A stretch of 64,000 nucleotides of DNA from CAJBNH01 sp964447285. Lineage in GTDB: Bacteria > Myxococcota_A > UBA9042. The notes under the pieces were generated by a model that was given only the letters and a program-made list of their open reading frames with translations, was not told where the DNA came from and made no database searches. Below are positions 24,014 to 32,381 of the stretch, piece after piece. Position 1 is the stretch's first letter; each line of letters begins with the position of its first letter. Where the stretch lies: assembly GCA_964447285.1 (NCBI GenBank), contig CAYURO010000010.1, forward strand, positions 1 through 64,000, read 5' to 3'. The translations under genes and the position numbers were made by a program.

Positions 24014-25020
24014 GGACTTCCCTCGTCCCGAACCTGCGTCACGTCGTCCATCGCCGGGTCCGTGACCTGCTCGCCCCGCAGCTCTGCCGCGTCCATCCAC
24101 CCGCCCTGCGTCGGCCTGGGCACCGCGCTCACCCGCTCAACCAACGTCTGGCGCCAAGCGTCGCCCGGCACCATGCGCCCCAGAACCGCCGCCACCAGGT
24201 CGCCATTCGCCGGTCGGTCCTGCGCGGCATGGCGCAACAGCGCTTGCAGCAGGGTGTTCAGCTCATCGGCCACTGCACCCGGCAGACCCGGCACCGACTC
24301 AAACCGCGCCGCCTGGATACGCCCCAGCGTGTCGTGACGGTCGCTGCCGGCGAACGGCGGGCGCCCCGTCAGCATCTCGACCAGCACCGAACCCAGCGCA
24401 AACAGGTCGCTTCGGCCGTCAATCGGCCCCCCGGCGATCTGTTCCGGCGACAGGTAGGCCCACTTGCCCCGCAACCCTTGCCCATGCGTCGTCTGCGCCA
24501 TGCCCGCGACCCGCGCGATGCCAAAATCCAGCAGGTGGACCAGACCTTGTGCCGTGCACTGCACGTTGGCGGGCGACACGTCGCGGTGGACGATGCCCTC
24601 GCGGTGCGCGGCGGCCAACCCCTCGGCCATGCGACCCGCCACCCCCAGGGCCACCGGCACCGGCAGCGGTTGCACCGGCGCGTCGTCCTGCGGGTCGGGC
24701 ACCAGCACCCGGCGCAGGCTGACACCGTCCAGCAGCGGCATCACCAGAAACGGCAGGCCGTTGGTCTCGCCATGGTCCAGCAGGCGCACCACGGCCGGGT
24801 GGTCGATGCGGTCCAACGCCCCGATCTCACGCAAGAACAGTTGGACCAGCGACGGGTCTTCGGCCAGCGGCGGCAGCATCCGCTTCAACGCCACCTCAGG
24901 GTCGCCGGGTCGCCTGCCCCGCCGCACGGCGCGGAAGATCTCGGCCGTGCCGCCCACGCCAATGCGCTGCAACAACAGATAGTCGCCAAACGGGATGGGA
25001 CGCGCGGGCGTTTGGGCCAT
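24010..25020 (-). CDS. Serine/threonine protein kinase, soluble
   Basis: This 336-residue protein has a complete Hanks-type kinase domain at residues ~12-280: Gly loop IGVGGTAEIF, catalytic Lys in VALKRML, FLREIGALDRIDHP, catalytic loop HREGIVHRDVSPANV, LLDFGIARV in place of DFG, YLSPEQIAGG, and DLFALGSVLVEML. The ~55-residue tail is Asp/Glu-rich and has no membrane segment, so the kinase is cytosolic, unlike PASTA-type PknB. Its ATG lies one base after the stop of the large sigma-54 activator gene, and its stop overlaps the radical SAM start. The three genes form a tight unit; the kinase may phosphorylate the activator or the radical SAM enzyme. Confidence 0.94.
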   Translation of the reverse strand: MAQTPARPIPFGDYLLLQRIGVGGTAEIFRAVRRGRRPGDPEVALKRMLPPLAEDPSLVQLFLREIGALDRIDHPAVVRLLDHGETNGLPFLVMPLLDGVSLRRVLVPDPQDDAPVQPLPVPVALGVAGRMAEGLAAAHREGIVHRDVSPANVQCTAQGLVHLLDFGIARVAGMAQTTHGQGLRGKWAYLSPEQIAGGPIDGRSDLFALGSVLVEMLTGRPPFAGSDRHDTLGRIQAARFESVPGLPGAVADELNTLLQALLRHAAQDRPANGDLVAAVLGRMVPGDAWRQTLVERVSAVPRPTQGGWMDAAELRGEQVTDPAMDDVTQVRDEGSP

Positions 25021-25021
25021 G

Positions 25022-28000
25022 TCAGGACACCGTGTGGCCGCGCAGGCGGTTGTAGAGGGTGCTGCGGTCGATGCCCAAGCTCTCAGCCGCCTGCCGCTTG
25101 TTGCCGCCCAGGGCCGCGACGCGGGCGCGGATCACCGCCGACTCGATCTCTTCCAAGCTCGCCGTCATCAGCCAACCGTGCGGCAACACGCCGGGATCCT
25201 GCGGGTTCGGAGCCTCGGTCGGCGTCGCCCGCTCGCGGGTCAGCAGCGGTTCCACGTCCGCGACGTCCAGTGTGGTGCCATTGGCGAACAGACACGCGGA
25301 CTTCAACAGCGTTTCCAGCTGCCGCACGTTGCCCGGCCACGGGTGCTGGCGCAGGCGGGACAGCGCGGCGGCAGAGACGCGCTCGACCTGCCCCACATGC
25401 GCCTTGCGATTCTCAGCCAGAAAATGCTCGACCAGCAGGGGCAGGTCCTCGACCCGCTCGCGCAGGGCCGGCACCTCCAACTCCACGACTCGCAAGCGAT
25501 ACATCAGGTCTTCCCGGAACGTACCCGCCTCGACCATCAGGGCCAGGTTGCGGTGCGTCGCCGCCACCACCCGCACGTCGACCTTGCGCACCGACGAATC
25601 GCCCACGCGCTGGATCTCGCCGGTCTGCAACACGCGCAGCAGCTTGACCTGCATGTCCAGCGGCATGTCGCCGACCTCGTCCAGCAGCAGCGTTCCGCAG
25701 TGCGCCGACTCGAACAGACCACGGCGGTCGACGGTCGCGCCGGTAAACGAGCCGCGGACGTGGCCAAACAGCTCGGATTCCAGCAGGTTGCTGGGCAGCG
25801 CGCCGCAGTTCACCGCGACGAACGGCCCACGCTTGCGCTTGCCGGTGAAGTGGATCGCGCGGGCGACCAGCTCTTTGCCCGTCCCGCTCTCGCCCAGAAT
25901 CAGCACGGGGAAGTCGTGGTCGCGCACGCGGTCCATCAAACGGAACAGCTTGTACATGCGGGGACTTTCGCCACGAATCTGCGAGTAGTCGCTGCGACGG
26001 GCCAGCTCGGCACGCTGGGCGGCCAGATCCTCGCGGGCGTCGTCCAAGGCGCTGGCGACGTCGGCCAACTGCACGCGCAGCTGGGCGTTCAGCTGCTCGA
26101 CCTCCGCGCGACTGCGCGCCAGGGCTTCGGCGGTGGCCCGCTCGTGGGCAATCAGGCGCGCCGACTGGATGGCGATGGCCGCCTGGTCTGCCAAGGCCTC
26201 GAGCACCCCTGCGTGGTCTTGGGTAAAGGCACCGGAAGTAAAGCGATTATCGACATATAGCACGCCGATGGTGCGCCCCTGCCAGCCCAACGGCACGCAC
26301 AGGATCGACCGCAGGCTGCCCGCGTGGATACTTGCCTGGTCCGCAAAACGCTCGTCGGCCTGCGCGTCGGTCGACAGCACCCGGTCGCCGGAATTGAACA
26401 CCCGCAACGCGATGGATTGACTCAGCTTGTGCGCCGGCTTGCGCAGGTTCTCGCGGTCCAGGTTGCGCGCGATGGCCACCCGCAGCTCAGGCTTGCTGGG
26501 CCTGCTACTCGACGGCGCGTCACTCTCGGTCTCTGCCGCGTCGTCCAGCAGCAGGAACCCGCGCTCCGCCCCGGTCAGCAACACCGCGGCATCCATCACG
26601 ATCTCCAGCAGGTGGCCCAGATCGCGCTCTGTCCCCAGCCGCCGGTTGATGGCCAACACCGCCTGCAGCGCCGCACTCGAACCACTGGCCGCCGCCAACG
26701 ACGCACCGCCCGTGAACTCAGGCAACCCCGCCAACAGCCTCAGCATCATGCGCATTTGCGCGTGAGCCGCCGCCCGCTCGAAGCCCAGCCGCTCCGTCGC
26801 GGCCAGCGTTGCACCCATGCGGTCCAGCCGGGCCAGCTGGTCGCGCGCCACGGTCCTTGCGCCTGCCAAATCGCCGCCCCAAGCCAGCACGCGTGCGTGC
26901 TCAGCCGCCAGCGCGATTTGAAGTAAGGGCTTGGAAGTAGGCGCCAATTGCCGCGCCGCCGCCAGCGTTTCGCGCGCTTCGGCCAGCGCCGTCGCCACCG
27001 GCACCGCCTGGGCACCCGCCACGCGACCGTCGACCTGCACCGCCGCCAGCAAACCCAGCGCCCGCGCCTGCAGCTCGGGGCTGTGCAGACTCGCCGCCTC
27101 ATCGCCGACCTGGACCGCCAGCTCGCGTGCCCGCTCGGGCTCGTCGTGGGCCAGGTGCAAGTACCCGCGCTCCAACTGGATCTCCAGCAGCTCGCTCTGT
27201 GCGCCCGCATCGCGCAGGGTCTGCTCCGCCCGGTCCAGGTGCGCTGCCGCCGACGTCAGGTGCCCGCGCCGCCGGTCCAGCTCGGCCAGCACGCAGCGCA
27301 CGTTGCCCTCCAGATACGCGTTGCCTGCCTGCTGCAGGGCCTCCAACGCCGCCGCCAGATCCGCCGCCGCCCGCTCGTCACAGCCCAACAGTGCCAGCAA
27401 ATTCCCGCGGTTGTTCAGCGCGCGTGACAGGGCTCCCGTGTTGCCCAGCTGCTGCGCCGACGTCACCACGCGGTCATAGCCTTCCAACGCCCGCCCGGGG
27501 TCGCCCGCTTCGTGGTCCAGCACCGCCGCGTTCATGCCCATGTTCAGTGCCCTCGGACGGTCACCCGCCTGCTCTGCCAAATGCCGAGCGCGATCATAGT
27601 GTTCCCTCGCCTGCACCAGGTACCCGCGCCGATGCGCCACCAACCCGCGCCCCCCCGTTGCTGCCGCCTGCAGGGTCGGGTCACCGCCGTCGACCAGTTG
27701 GGCAAACACGGCGTCAGCTGCGTCCAGATCGCCTGCGTAGTACAGGCCCAGACCCGCCAGATAGTCGAATACAGGCAGGGACTTGGGAGCGTCGATCGCG
27801 GCATTGGCGCGGCCCTGCGCGACTGCCTCGCCTGCCGCCGCCCGGTCGCCCTGCCACGTCGCCGCAAAGGCACGCCAAACCCGCGCCCGACCTCGCGATC
27901 CCTCTCCGCCGGTCGGGTCGTCCGTCGACAACAGCTGCTCTGCCAAGTCGCGACACTTGGGATAGTCACCGCGGCGAAAGGCGCCCTCGGCGGTTGCCAG

Positions 28001-30091
28001 CAGCACCTCAGGGTTGTGGCGTTGGACGGGCGTGGCGTGTTCCAAGTCCGCGTCCACTTGCGCAAATTGCCCCAACGCCACCCGGGCCCGCAGCAGCGCC
28101 GCCAGTACCGCACTCGTCTCTGCGTCCTTCTGGTCGCCCTGCGCGCCGCGCCAACCCACGGCCAGCTCGACCGCCCGCTGCGTCTCGCCCCGGTCCAGCA
28201 TGCGCCGCAACACCGGCACGACCGTCGCTCCGCGCGGACGCATCGGCCCACCCCACTCGGCCGCCAGCACCTCGCAGCGCACCGCCTCATCGGGGTCCGC
28301 GTTTTGCAGCGCGGTCGCGCGCACCAATGCTGCGTGCGACACCGCTTTGGGAGGCAAATGCTCAAGCAGGAACCGTCGCGCCCCCTCTCCCGCTAACGTC
28401 CACCCGCCGCCGGAGTCCTGACGGACCAGCGCCAACCTGGCGAACTCTTTGGGATGTTTCAGAGCTTGTACGCGGCCGTCACCCGGCACCCAGCGCCCCG
28501 CGACTACCAAGTGCCCCAGCACGTCCACGTCGTCGCCCACCGGCAGCTCGAAGTGATGACGCCGCTGCATCGCCTCGTGCAGCGTCTGTTCGACGTCGGC
28601 ATCGGTCCCCGCCGGCTCGACGCGGTCGGCAAACGTCCGCACGGCACCCGCGCGCAGCAACGCCGCGGCCAAGTCCAGCAGTCCTGCACGCAGGCCACCC
28701 GTCGCCGCCAGGATCCGCGCCACCACCGCTGCATCCCAAGTCCGCCCACCGCTTGGGGCTTGCAGCACGGCTGCCAGCTCGTCCACGGTTGCAGGTGGCA
28801 GCCGCCACGCCGTCCCAGCGGCGCCGACGGGCAGGTCCACCGCAGCCACCGCCAGCGCAGCCAGACGCGTCGGGCCTTGCGCCTCGTCGTGACCGGCCAG
28901 CGCCTGCTGCCACGCCTCGGGCAGCTGCTCCAGCCCATCGACTGCCACCACCGCATCGGGTCCCAGCTGCTCCCGCAGCTTGTGAAACTGACGCCGCAAC
29001 CGCGCGACGGCGGCTCCCGTCCGGTCGCCCAACGCGCCCAAGTCCGGCGCCGGTTCCGCTTCGTCGTCCTCCTGGGCCACGGCCCCCAGCAGGTAGACGC
29101 ACCGCCGACCCGCATCCCGGGCTTGCTCGACCAGCCCTGCGAGCGCCCCTGTGCGCCCTGACCCATGCGGTCCCACCAGCCACTGCGTCTGCCCTGCTGT
29201 CGCGGTCGGCCCATCATCCGCCAAACGCCACCGCCAGGGCCGCCGCGCCAGAGCCTCGAGATCCTGAGCCAAAGCCTGACCTTCCGCAGACTCGCCGCCG
29301 GGCAGCGCAGACCACTGACGCAACGCTGGCTCGGCGCCGTCTGGGCGATGGTCTCGGTCGGCCGCCAGCCACGTCGCCAGCACCGCCAGCACCCGCAGTT
29401 TGTCCTTCGCGTTCGGCCCCTTCAGGGTGGGCAAGATCGGCCGGGCCCCCGCTTCGGGCAACAGCGCGGGGTAGTCCGCATAAGGCGCCGGCAGCCCCCA
29501 GCTGGTCCAGACCGACATTGCCAAGGAAAACAGGTCGTCGCGCGGGTCGGCCACCATGCCACGCAGCCGGTCGGGCGCCGCAAACGTCAGGCGCCCAGGG
29601 CCGCGAACCGTCGTTCCCGGACGCTGCACGAGCCCCAAGTCCAGCAGGGAGACCGCCGCGCCCTCTGCCGTGACGTCCAGCAGGATGTTGCCAGGGTGCA
29701 GGTCGCCATGGACCAGATGGGCTGCGTGCAACGCCGCAAGTCCACGCAGGATCTGCCGGACGACCTCGCACACCAAGGCCACCGGAGCGTCGTCCAGCGC
29801 ACGGTCCAGCGGCGCACCGGGACGCCGGAGCATGACCAAGCGAGGCGGCTCGGTTCCGTGGGCGTCCTGCCAAGCGACCGGTTGCGGCAGCAGCGGCGAG
29901 GGCACGTCGTAAAGCGCCAGCCACTCCGTCCGCAGCGCAGATTCCTGCCCGGGTTCAGGGACCTTGACGACGAAGCGTGACTCTCTTTCGCCCCGAAGGC
30001 GTGCCGACCAGACGGTGCCGCCGCCTCCCCCGCCGATGCGGTCGAGGACCTCGAGGTCAAGTACGGTGGCAGCAAGGGGATCGCGCGACAT
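25022..30091 (-). CDS. Ser/Thr kinase - ATPase - TPR - GAF - sigma-54 activator fusion regulator
   Basis: This 1689-residue multidomain regulator has, in order: a kinase domain (~1-270: DRIGGGGGGTVW Gly loop, VHGDLHPGNILLD catalytic loop with Gly in place of Arg, DLGLVQ in the DFG position); a P-loop ATPase (~310: GPHGSGRTGAL); a long TPR-like helical region (~650-1130); a GAF domain (~1150-1290: LLTGAERGFLLLDD); a sigma-54 AAA+ domain (Walker A GESGTGKE ~1400, GSFTGA loop ~1448, Walker B LLLDEVGDMP); and a C-terminal Fis-type helix-turn-helix (LGGNKRQAAESLGIDRSTLYNRLRG). The family senses a signal and opens sigma-54 promoters. The HGD catalytic loop (non-RD) may mean weak or altered kinase activity. 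ATG 30091 follows GGAGG. Confidence 0.95.
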   Translation of the reverse strand: MSRDPLAATVLDLEVLDRIGGGGGGTVWSARLRGERESRFVVKVPEPGQESALRTEWLALYDVPSPLLPQPVAWQDAHGTEPPRLVMLRRPGAPLDRALDDAPVALVCEVVRQILRGLAALHAAHLVHGDLHPGNILLDVTAEGAAVSLLDLGLVQRPGTTVRGPGRLTFAAPDRLRGMVADPRDDLFSLAMSVWTSWGLPAPYADYPALLPEAGARPILPTLKGPNAKDKLRVLAVLATWLAADRDHRPDGAEPALRQWSALPGGESAEGQALAQDLEALARRPWRWRLADDGPTATAGQTQWLVGPHGSGRTGALAGLVEQARDAGRRCVYLLGAVAQEDDEAEPAPDLGALGDRTGAAVARLRRQFHKLREQLGPDAVVAVDGLEQLPEAWQQALAGHDEAQGPTRLAALAVAAVDLPVGAAGTAWRLPPATVDELAAVLQAPSGGRTWDAAVVARILAATGGLRAGLLDLAAALLRAGAVRTFADRVEPAGTDADVEQTLHEAMQRRHHFELPVGDDVDVLGHLVVAGRWVPGDGRVQALKHPKEFARLALVRQDSGGGWTLAGEGARRFLLEHLPPKAVSHAALVRATALQNADPDEAVRCEVLAAEWGGPMRPRGATVVPVLRRMLDRGETQRAVELAVGWRGAQGDQKDAETSAVLAALLRARVALGQFAQVDADLEHATPVQRHNPEVLLATAEGAFRRGDYPKCRDLAEQLLSTDDPTGGEGSRGRARVWRAFAATWQGDRAAAGEAVAQGRANAAIDAPKSLPVFDYLAGLGLYYAGDLDAADAVFAQLVDGGDPTLQAAATGGRGLVAHRRGYLVQAREHYDRARHLAEQAGDRPRALNMGMNAAVLDHEAGDPGRALEGYDRVVTSAQQLGNTGALSRALNNRGNLLALLGCDERAAADLAAALEALQQAGNAYLEGNVRCVLAELDRRRGHLTSAAAHLDRAEQTLRDAGAQSELLEIQLERGYLHLAHDEPERARELAVQVGDEAASLHSPELQARALGLLAAVQVDGRVAGAQAVPVATALAEARETLAAARQLAPTSKPLLQIALAAEHARVLAWGGDLAGARTVARDQLARLDRMGATLAATERLGFERAAAHAQMRMMLRLLAGLPEFTGGASLAAASGSSAALQAVLAINRRLGTERDLGHLLEIVMDAAVLLTGAERGFLLLDDAAETESDAPSSSRPSKPELRVAIARNLDRENLRKPAHKLSQSIALRVFNSGDRVLSTDAQADERFADQASIHAGSLRSILCVPLGWQGRTIGVLYVDNRFTSGAFTQDHAGVLEALADQAAIAIQSARLIAHERATAEALARSRAEVEQLNAQLRVQLADVASALDDAREDLAAQRAELARRSDYSQIRGESPRMYKLFRLMDRVRDHDFPVLILGESGTGKELVARAIHFTGKRKRGPFVAVNCGALPSNLLESELFGHVRGSFTGATVDRRGLFESAHCGTLLLDEVGDMPLDMQVKLLRVLQTGEIQRVGDSSVRKVDVRVVAATHRNLALMVEAGTFREDLMYRLRVVELEVPALRERVEDLPLLVEHFLAENRKAHVGQVERVSAAALSRLRQHPWPGNVRQLETLLKSACLFANGTTLDVADVEPLLTRERATPTEAPNPQDPGVLPHGWLMTASLEEIESAVIRARVAALGGNKRQAAESLGIDRSTLYNRLRGHTVS

Positions 30092-30117
30092 GGTGGGTTC
30101 CCTCCACATGTCGGAAC

Positions 30118-30146
30118 TTTCTACATGGTGTGGAAGAATTCGACAA
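30118..30146 (-). promoter_or_regulatory. Putative promoter of the regulator-kinase-radical SAM unit
   Basis: Minus-strand TTGTCG and TAGAAA are 17 bases apart, with the -10 ending 26 bases before ATG 30091. I found no GG-N10-GC (sigma-54 type) element here. Confidence 0.3.
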
Positions 30147-30200
30147 CCGCGACTGGTCGGTCGAAGCGCCGTTGCCGTACGGACCGGTGCGAGCGGGACG

Positions 30201-31979
30201 TCAACCACCGTACCAGTAGCAGCCGCCGTTCCAGCAGAAGTAGTCAAAGCCGTTGCACAAGGTCCCGTTGGCCACGACCTGATTCGTGCACCCGGTCGTC
30301 ACGTTGCAGCTGTCGGTCGTGCACGGGTTGGTGTCGTTGCAGTTCTTCGTTGTGCCCTTGCAGACAAGGCCGGTGCACGCGTCGTTGATGGTGCAAGCAC
30401 TCTTGTCGTCGCAGCCGACGGTGTTGGGCGTGAAGACGCAGGCGCCGGTGGCGGGATTGCACGCATCGTTGCTGCATAGATTGTTGTCGTTGCAAACCAC
30501 GGTCTTGCCGGCGCACACCCCGTTGTTGCACACGTCATCCGCCGTACAGGCCTTGCCGTCGTTGCACACGTTCGTGGTGTTCACGAACAGGCACCCGCCG
30601 GCCGGGAAGCAAAGGTCGTCGGTGCACGCGTTGCCGTCCGAGCACGGGACGTCCACGCCCTTGCACACGCCGCCGCCACACACGTCGTCCTTGGTGCACA
30701 CGCTGCCGTCGTCGCACGGAGCGGTGTTGAACGGAAATACGCAACCTGACAGCGGGTTGCACGTCTGGTCGGTGCACACCTTGTCGTCCGCGCACGTCAC
30801 GGGCTCGCCTGCACACGACCCGGCAGCACACGTGTCGTTGCTGGTGCACTGGCTGGCGTCGTCGCAAGGCAGCTTGTTGGGCACAGTCACGCAACCCAGC
30901 TTGGGGTCGCACGAATCGTCCGTGCACGAGTTGCTGTCGCCACAGGCCTTGGACCCAACGCCCGGCTGGCACGTGGACTGGCCGCAGGTGTCGCCCAGCG
31001 TGCAGGCGTTGTCGTCGTCGCAGGGGACTTGGTTGGGGGTGGCGACGCAGGCTCCGGTCTCGGAAACGCAAGTGTCCGCAGTGCAAAGGATGCCGTCATC
31101 ACATGACTTGTCGGTTCCGGCCTGACAGGCGGCATTCTGGCAGAAGTCGTTCAACGTACAGGCGTTTCCGTCAGAGCAGACGCCGGGAATTCCGGCCGCC
31201 GCGCACTCGCCCGACAACAGGCAGGTGTCCTGCGTGCATACGTTCGCGTCGTCGCAGACCTTGGGCGTGCCCTTGCAAACGGTGTTGGCGCAGGTGTCCG
31301 CAACCGTGCACGCGTCGCCGTCGTCACAGGGCAGCACGTTGGCGGTGAACGAGCAGCCGGCCATCGGCACGCACGCATCGTCGGTGCAAGGGTTGGCGTC
31401 GTCGCACCCCTGCTCGCTGCCGCCGGAGCAGTCGCCCTTGGTGCAGAACGTGTCGAGCGAGCACGGGTCGCCATCGTCGCAAGGCTTGGTTTCCTCAATC
31501 GAATACAGCTGGCACTGCCCGGCGATACAGGCGACGGCACGGCAAGGACCCAGCGATGCGGGCGTCCACAAGCCCTGGCACTCCAGAGACTTCTTGCAGC
31601 CGAGTGCAGTGTCCCCCGGCACGTCCGCGACATCGACCTCCACAACGTCCATTGCGTCGGGGCCCACGTCGGACACCGCGTCCGGAACCGTATCCGGCAC
31701 ATCCTGCACATCGTCAGGCAGTTGGGTATCCACGTCGGCGTCCGCGAGGTCCGGCAGGTCCGGCGTGTCCGCGTCGGGTTCAACCTGCTGGTCCGGAAGC
31801 GCGACGTCGGCGTCCGGAAGGTCGGCGGGGACGTCGAGGAAGGTCTCCGCAACCGAGTCGATTTCCCCGTCAGGGGCGACCCCGTCCACAGACGTAAACT
31901 GGTCCTCGGTGGGCAACGGCTGCGTGCAGGCCGCCATCAACCCCACCAAGAACAGCAGCCACCCGCTTCGAAGCCGCAT
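30201..31979 (-). CDS. Lipoprotein with ~16 Dictyostelium-type (CTDC-like) Cys repeats
   Basis: This 592-residue protein starts with a lipoprotein signal (MRLRSGWLLFLVGLMAAC), then ~110 residues extremely rich in Asp, Pro and Val, then about 16 units alternating between C-D-D-G-x-x-C-T-x-x-D-x-C-x-x-G-x-C and C-D-D-x-N-x-C-T-x-D-x-C-x4-G-C. This matches the slime-mould repeat type (Pfam Dicty_CTDC), which also occurs in myxobacterial surface proteins. The protein ends in an aromatic Cys loop (YFCWNGGCYWYGG). It is probably anchored at the cell surface, with the acidic stretch as a spacer; the binding partner is unknown. It is the third large Cys-repeat lipoprotein in the window but is not homologous to the DUF1566 pair. 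Confidence 0.9.
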   Translation of the reverse strand: MRLRSGWLLFLVGLMAACTQPLPTEDQFTSVDGVAPDGEIDSVAETFLDVPADLPDADVALPDQQVEPDADTPDLPDLADADVDTQLPDDVQDVPDTVPDAVSDVGPDAMDVVEVDVADVPGDTALGCKKSLECQGLWTPASLGPCRAVACIAGQCQLYSIEETKPCDDGDPCSLDTFCTKGDCSGGSEQGCDDANPCTDDACVPMAGCSFTANVLPCDDGDACTVADTCANTVCKGTPKVCDDANVCTQDTCLLSGECAAAGIPGVCSDGNACTLNDFCQNAACQAGTDKSCDDGILCTADTCVSETGACVATPNQVPCDDDNACTLGDTCGQSTCQPGVGSKACGDSNSCTDDSCDPKLGCVTVPNKLPCDDASQCTSNDTCAAGSCAGEPVTCADDKVCTDQTCNPLSGCVFPFNTAPCDDGSVCTKDDVCGGGVCKGVDVPCSDGNACTDDLCFPAGGCLFVNTTNVCNDGKACTADDVCNNGVCAGKTVVCNDNNLCSNDACNPATGACVFTPNTVGCDDKSACTINDACTGLVCKGTTKNCNDTNPCTTDSCNVTTGCTNQVVANGTLCNGFDYFCWNGGCYWYGG

Positions 31980-32055
31980 GGTTGGTCTCCGGGACCGCGC
32001 GGGTGGGCGGAGAGATTCCGCCCTGACACGCCTCGCGCCGATTCCATGGCGGCGG

Positions 32056-32084
32056 ACCATACTGCCAAGGGTGCTGAGTCTCAA
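32056..32084 (-). promoter_or_regulatory. Putative promoter of the Dicty-repeat lipoprotein
   Basis: Minus-strand TTGAGA (five of six matches) and TATGGT (four of six) are separated by 17 bases; the predicted leader is about 70 bases. Confidence 0.5.
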
Positions 32085-32280
32085 GGAACAGGGACTGCTT
32101 GTCGCGGCACATTGGGGTCTTGAAGACTGAAGGGTGTTTGCAGGTTGCGACGATCGCGCGGGTCAGCCCCACGCGCATTCCTTACACTTCTTCACACTCA
32201 CAATTCCTCATCTTTTCGCGTCCCATCAGCCCAAGCATTGACCTGATTCCTTTCTGTTCGCCTCCGCGGGGTCTCGTCGC

Positions 32281-32310
32281 TTGCCGGCCTGCCTGACACC
32301 CCGCTACGGT
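32281..32310 (+). promoter_or_regulatory. Putative promoter of the P-domain protein
   Basis: TTGCCG and TACGGT are separated by 18 bases, 71 bases before ATG 32382. Weak visual match. Confidence 0.3.
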
Positions 32311-32381
32311 CCAAATGGGTCCGTCGCGTTCACCCTTCTTCACATCGGCTGCACCCACGGTCTCCGACAACAAGGACTGCC

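Larger units (their letters stand above)
31980..32381. other. 402-bp divergent intergenic region
   Basis: This lies between the Dicty-repeat lipoprotein (minus) and the P-domain protein (plus). It contains one good minus-strand promoter-like element (32056-32084) and a weaker plus-strand one (32281-32310). Bases ~32170-32260 are unusually pyrimidine- and AT-rich on the plus strand. No gene is supported. Confidence 0.6.

Noticed and set aside
23084..25020. A RiPP peptide cluster based on the radical SAM gene
   Set aside because: I found no small precursor ORF with a convincing ribosome site next to it, and no exporter or protease.
27127..29673. Long plus-strand Pro/Arg/Ala-rich frame opposite the large sigma-54 regulator
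   Set aside because: It is antisense to the TPR and ATPase regions, low-complexity, and has no ribosome site.
30100..30200. Sigma-54 (-24/-12) promoter for the large activator
   Set aside because: No GG-N10-GC element of the TGGCAC-N5-TTGC form is present; only a weak sigma-70-like element is seen.
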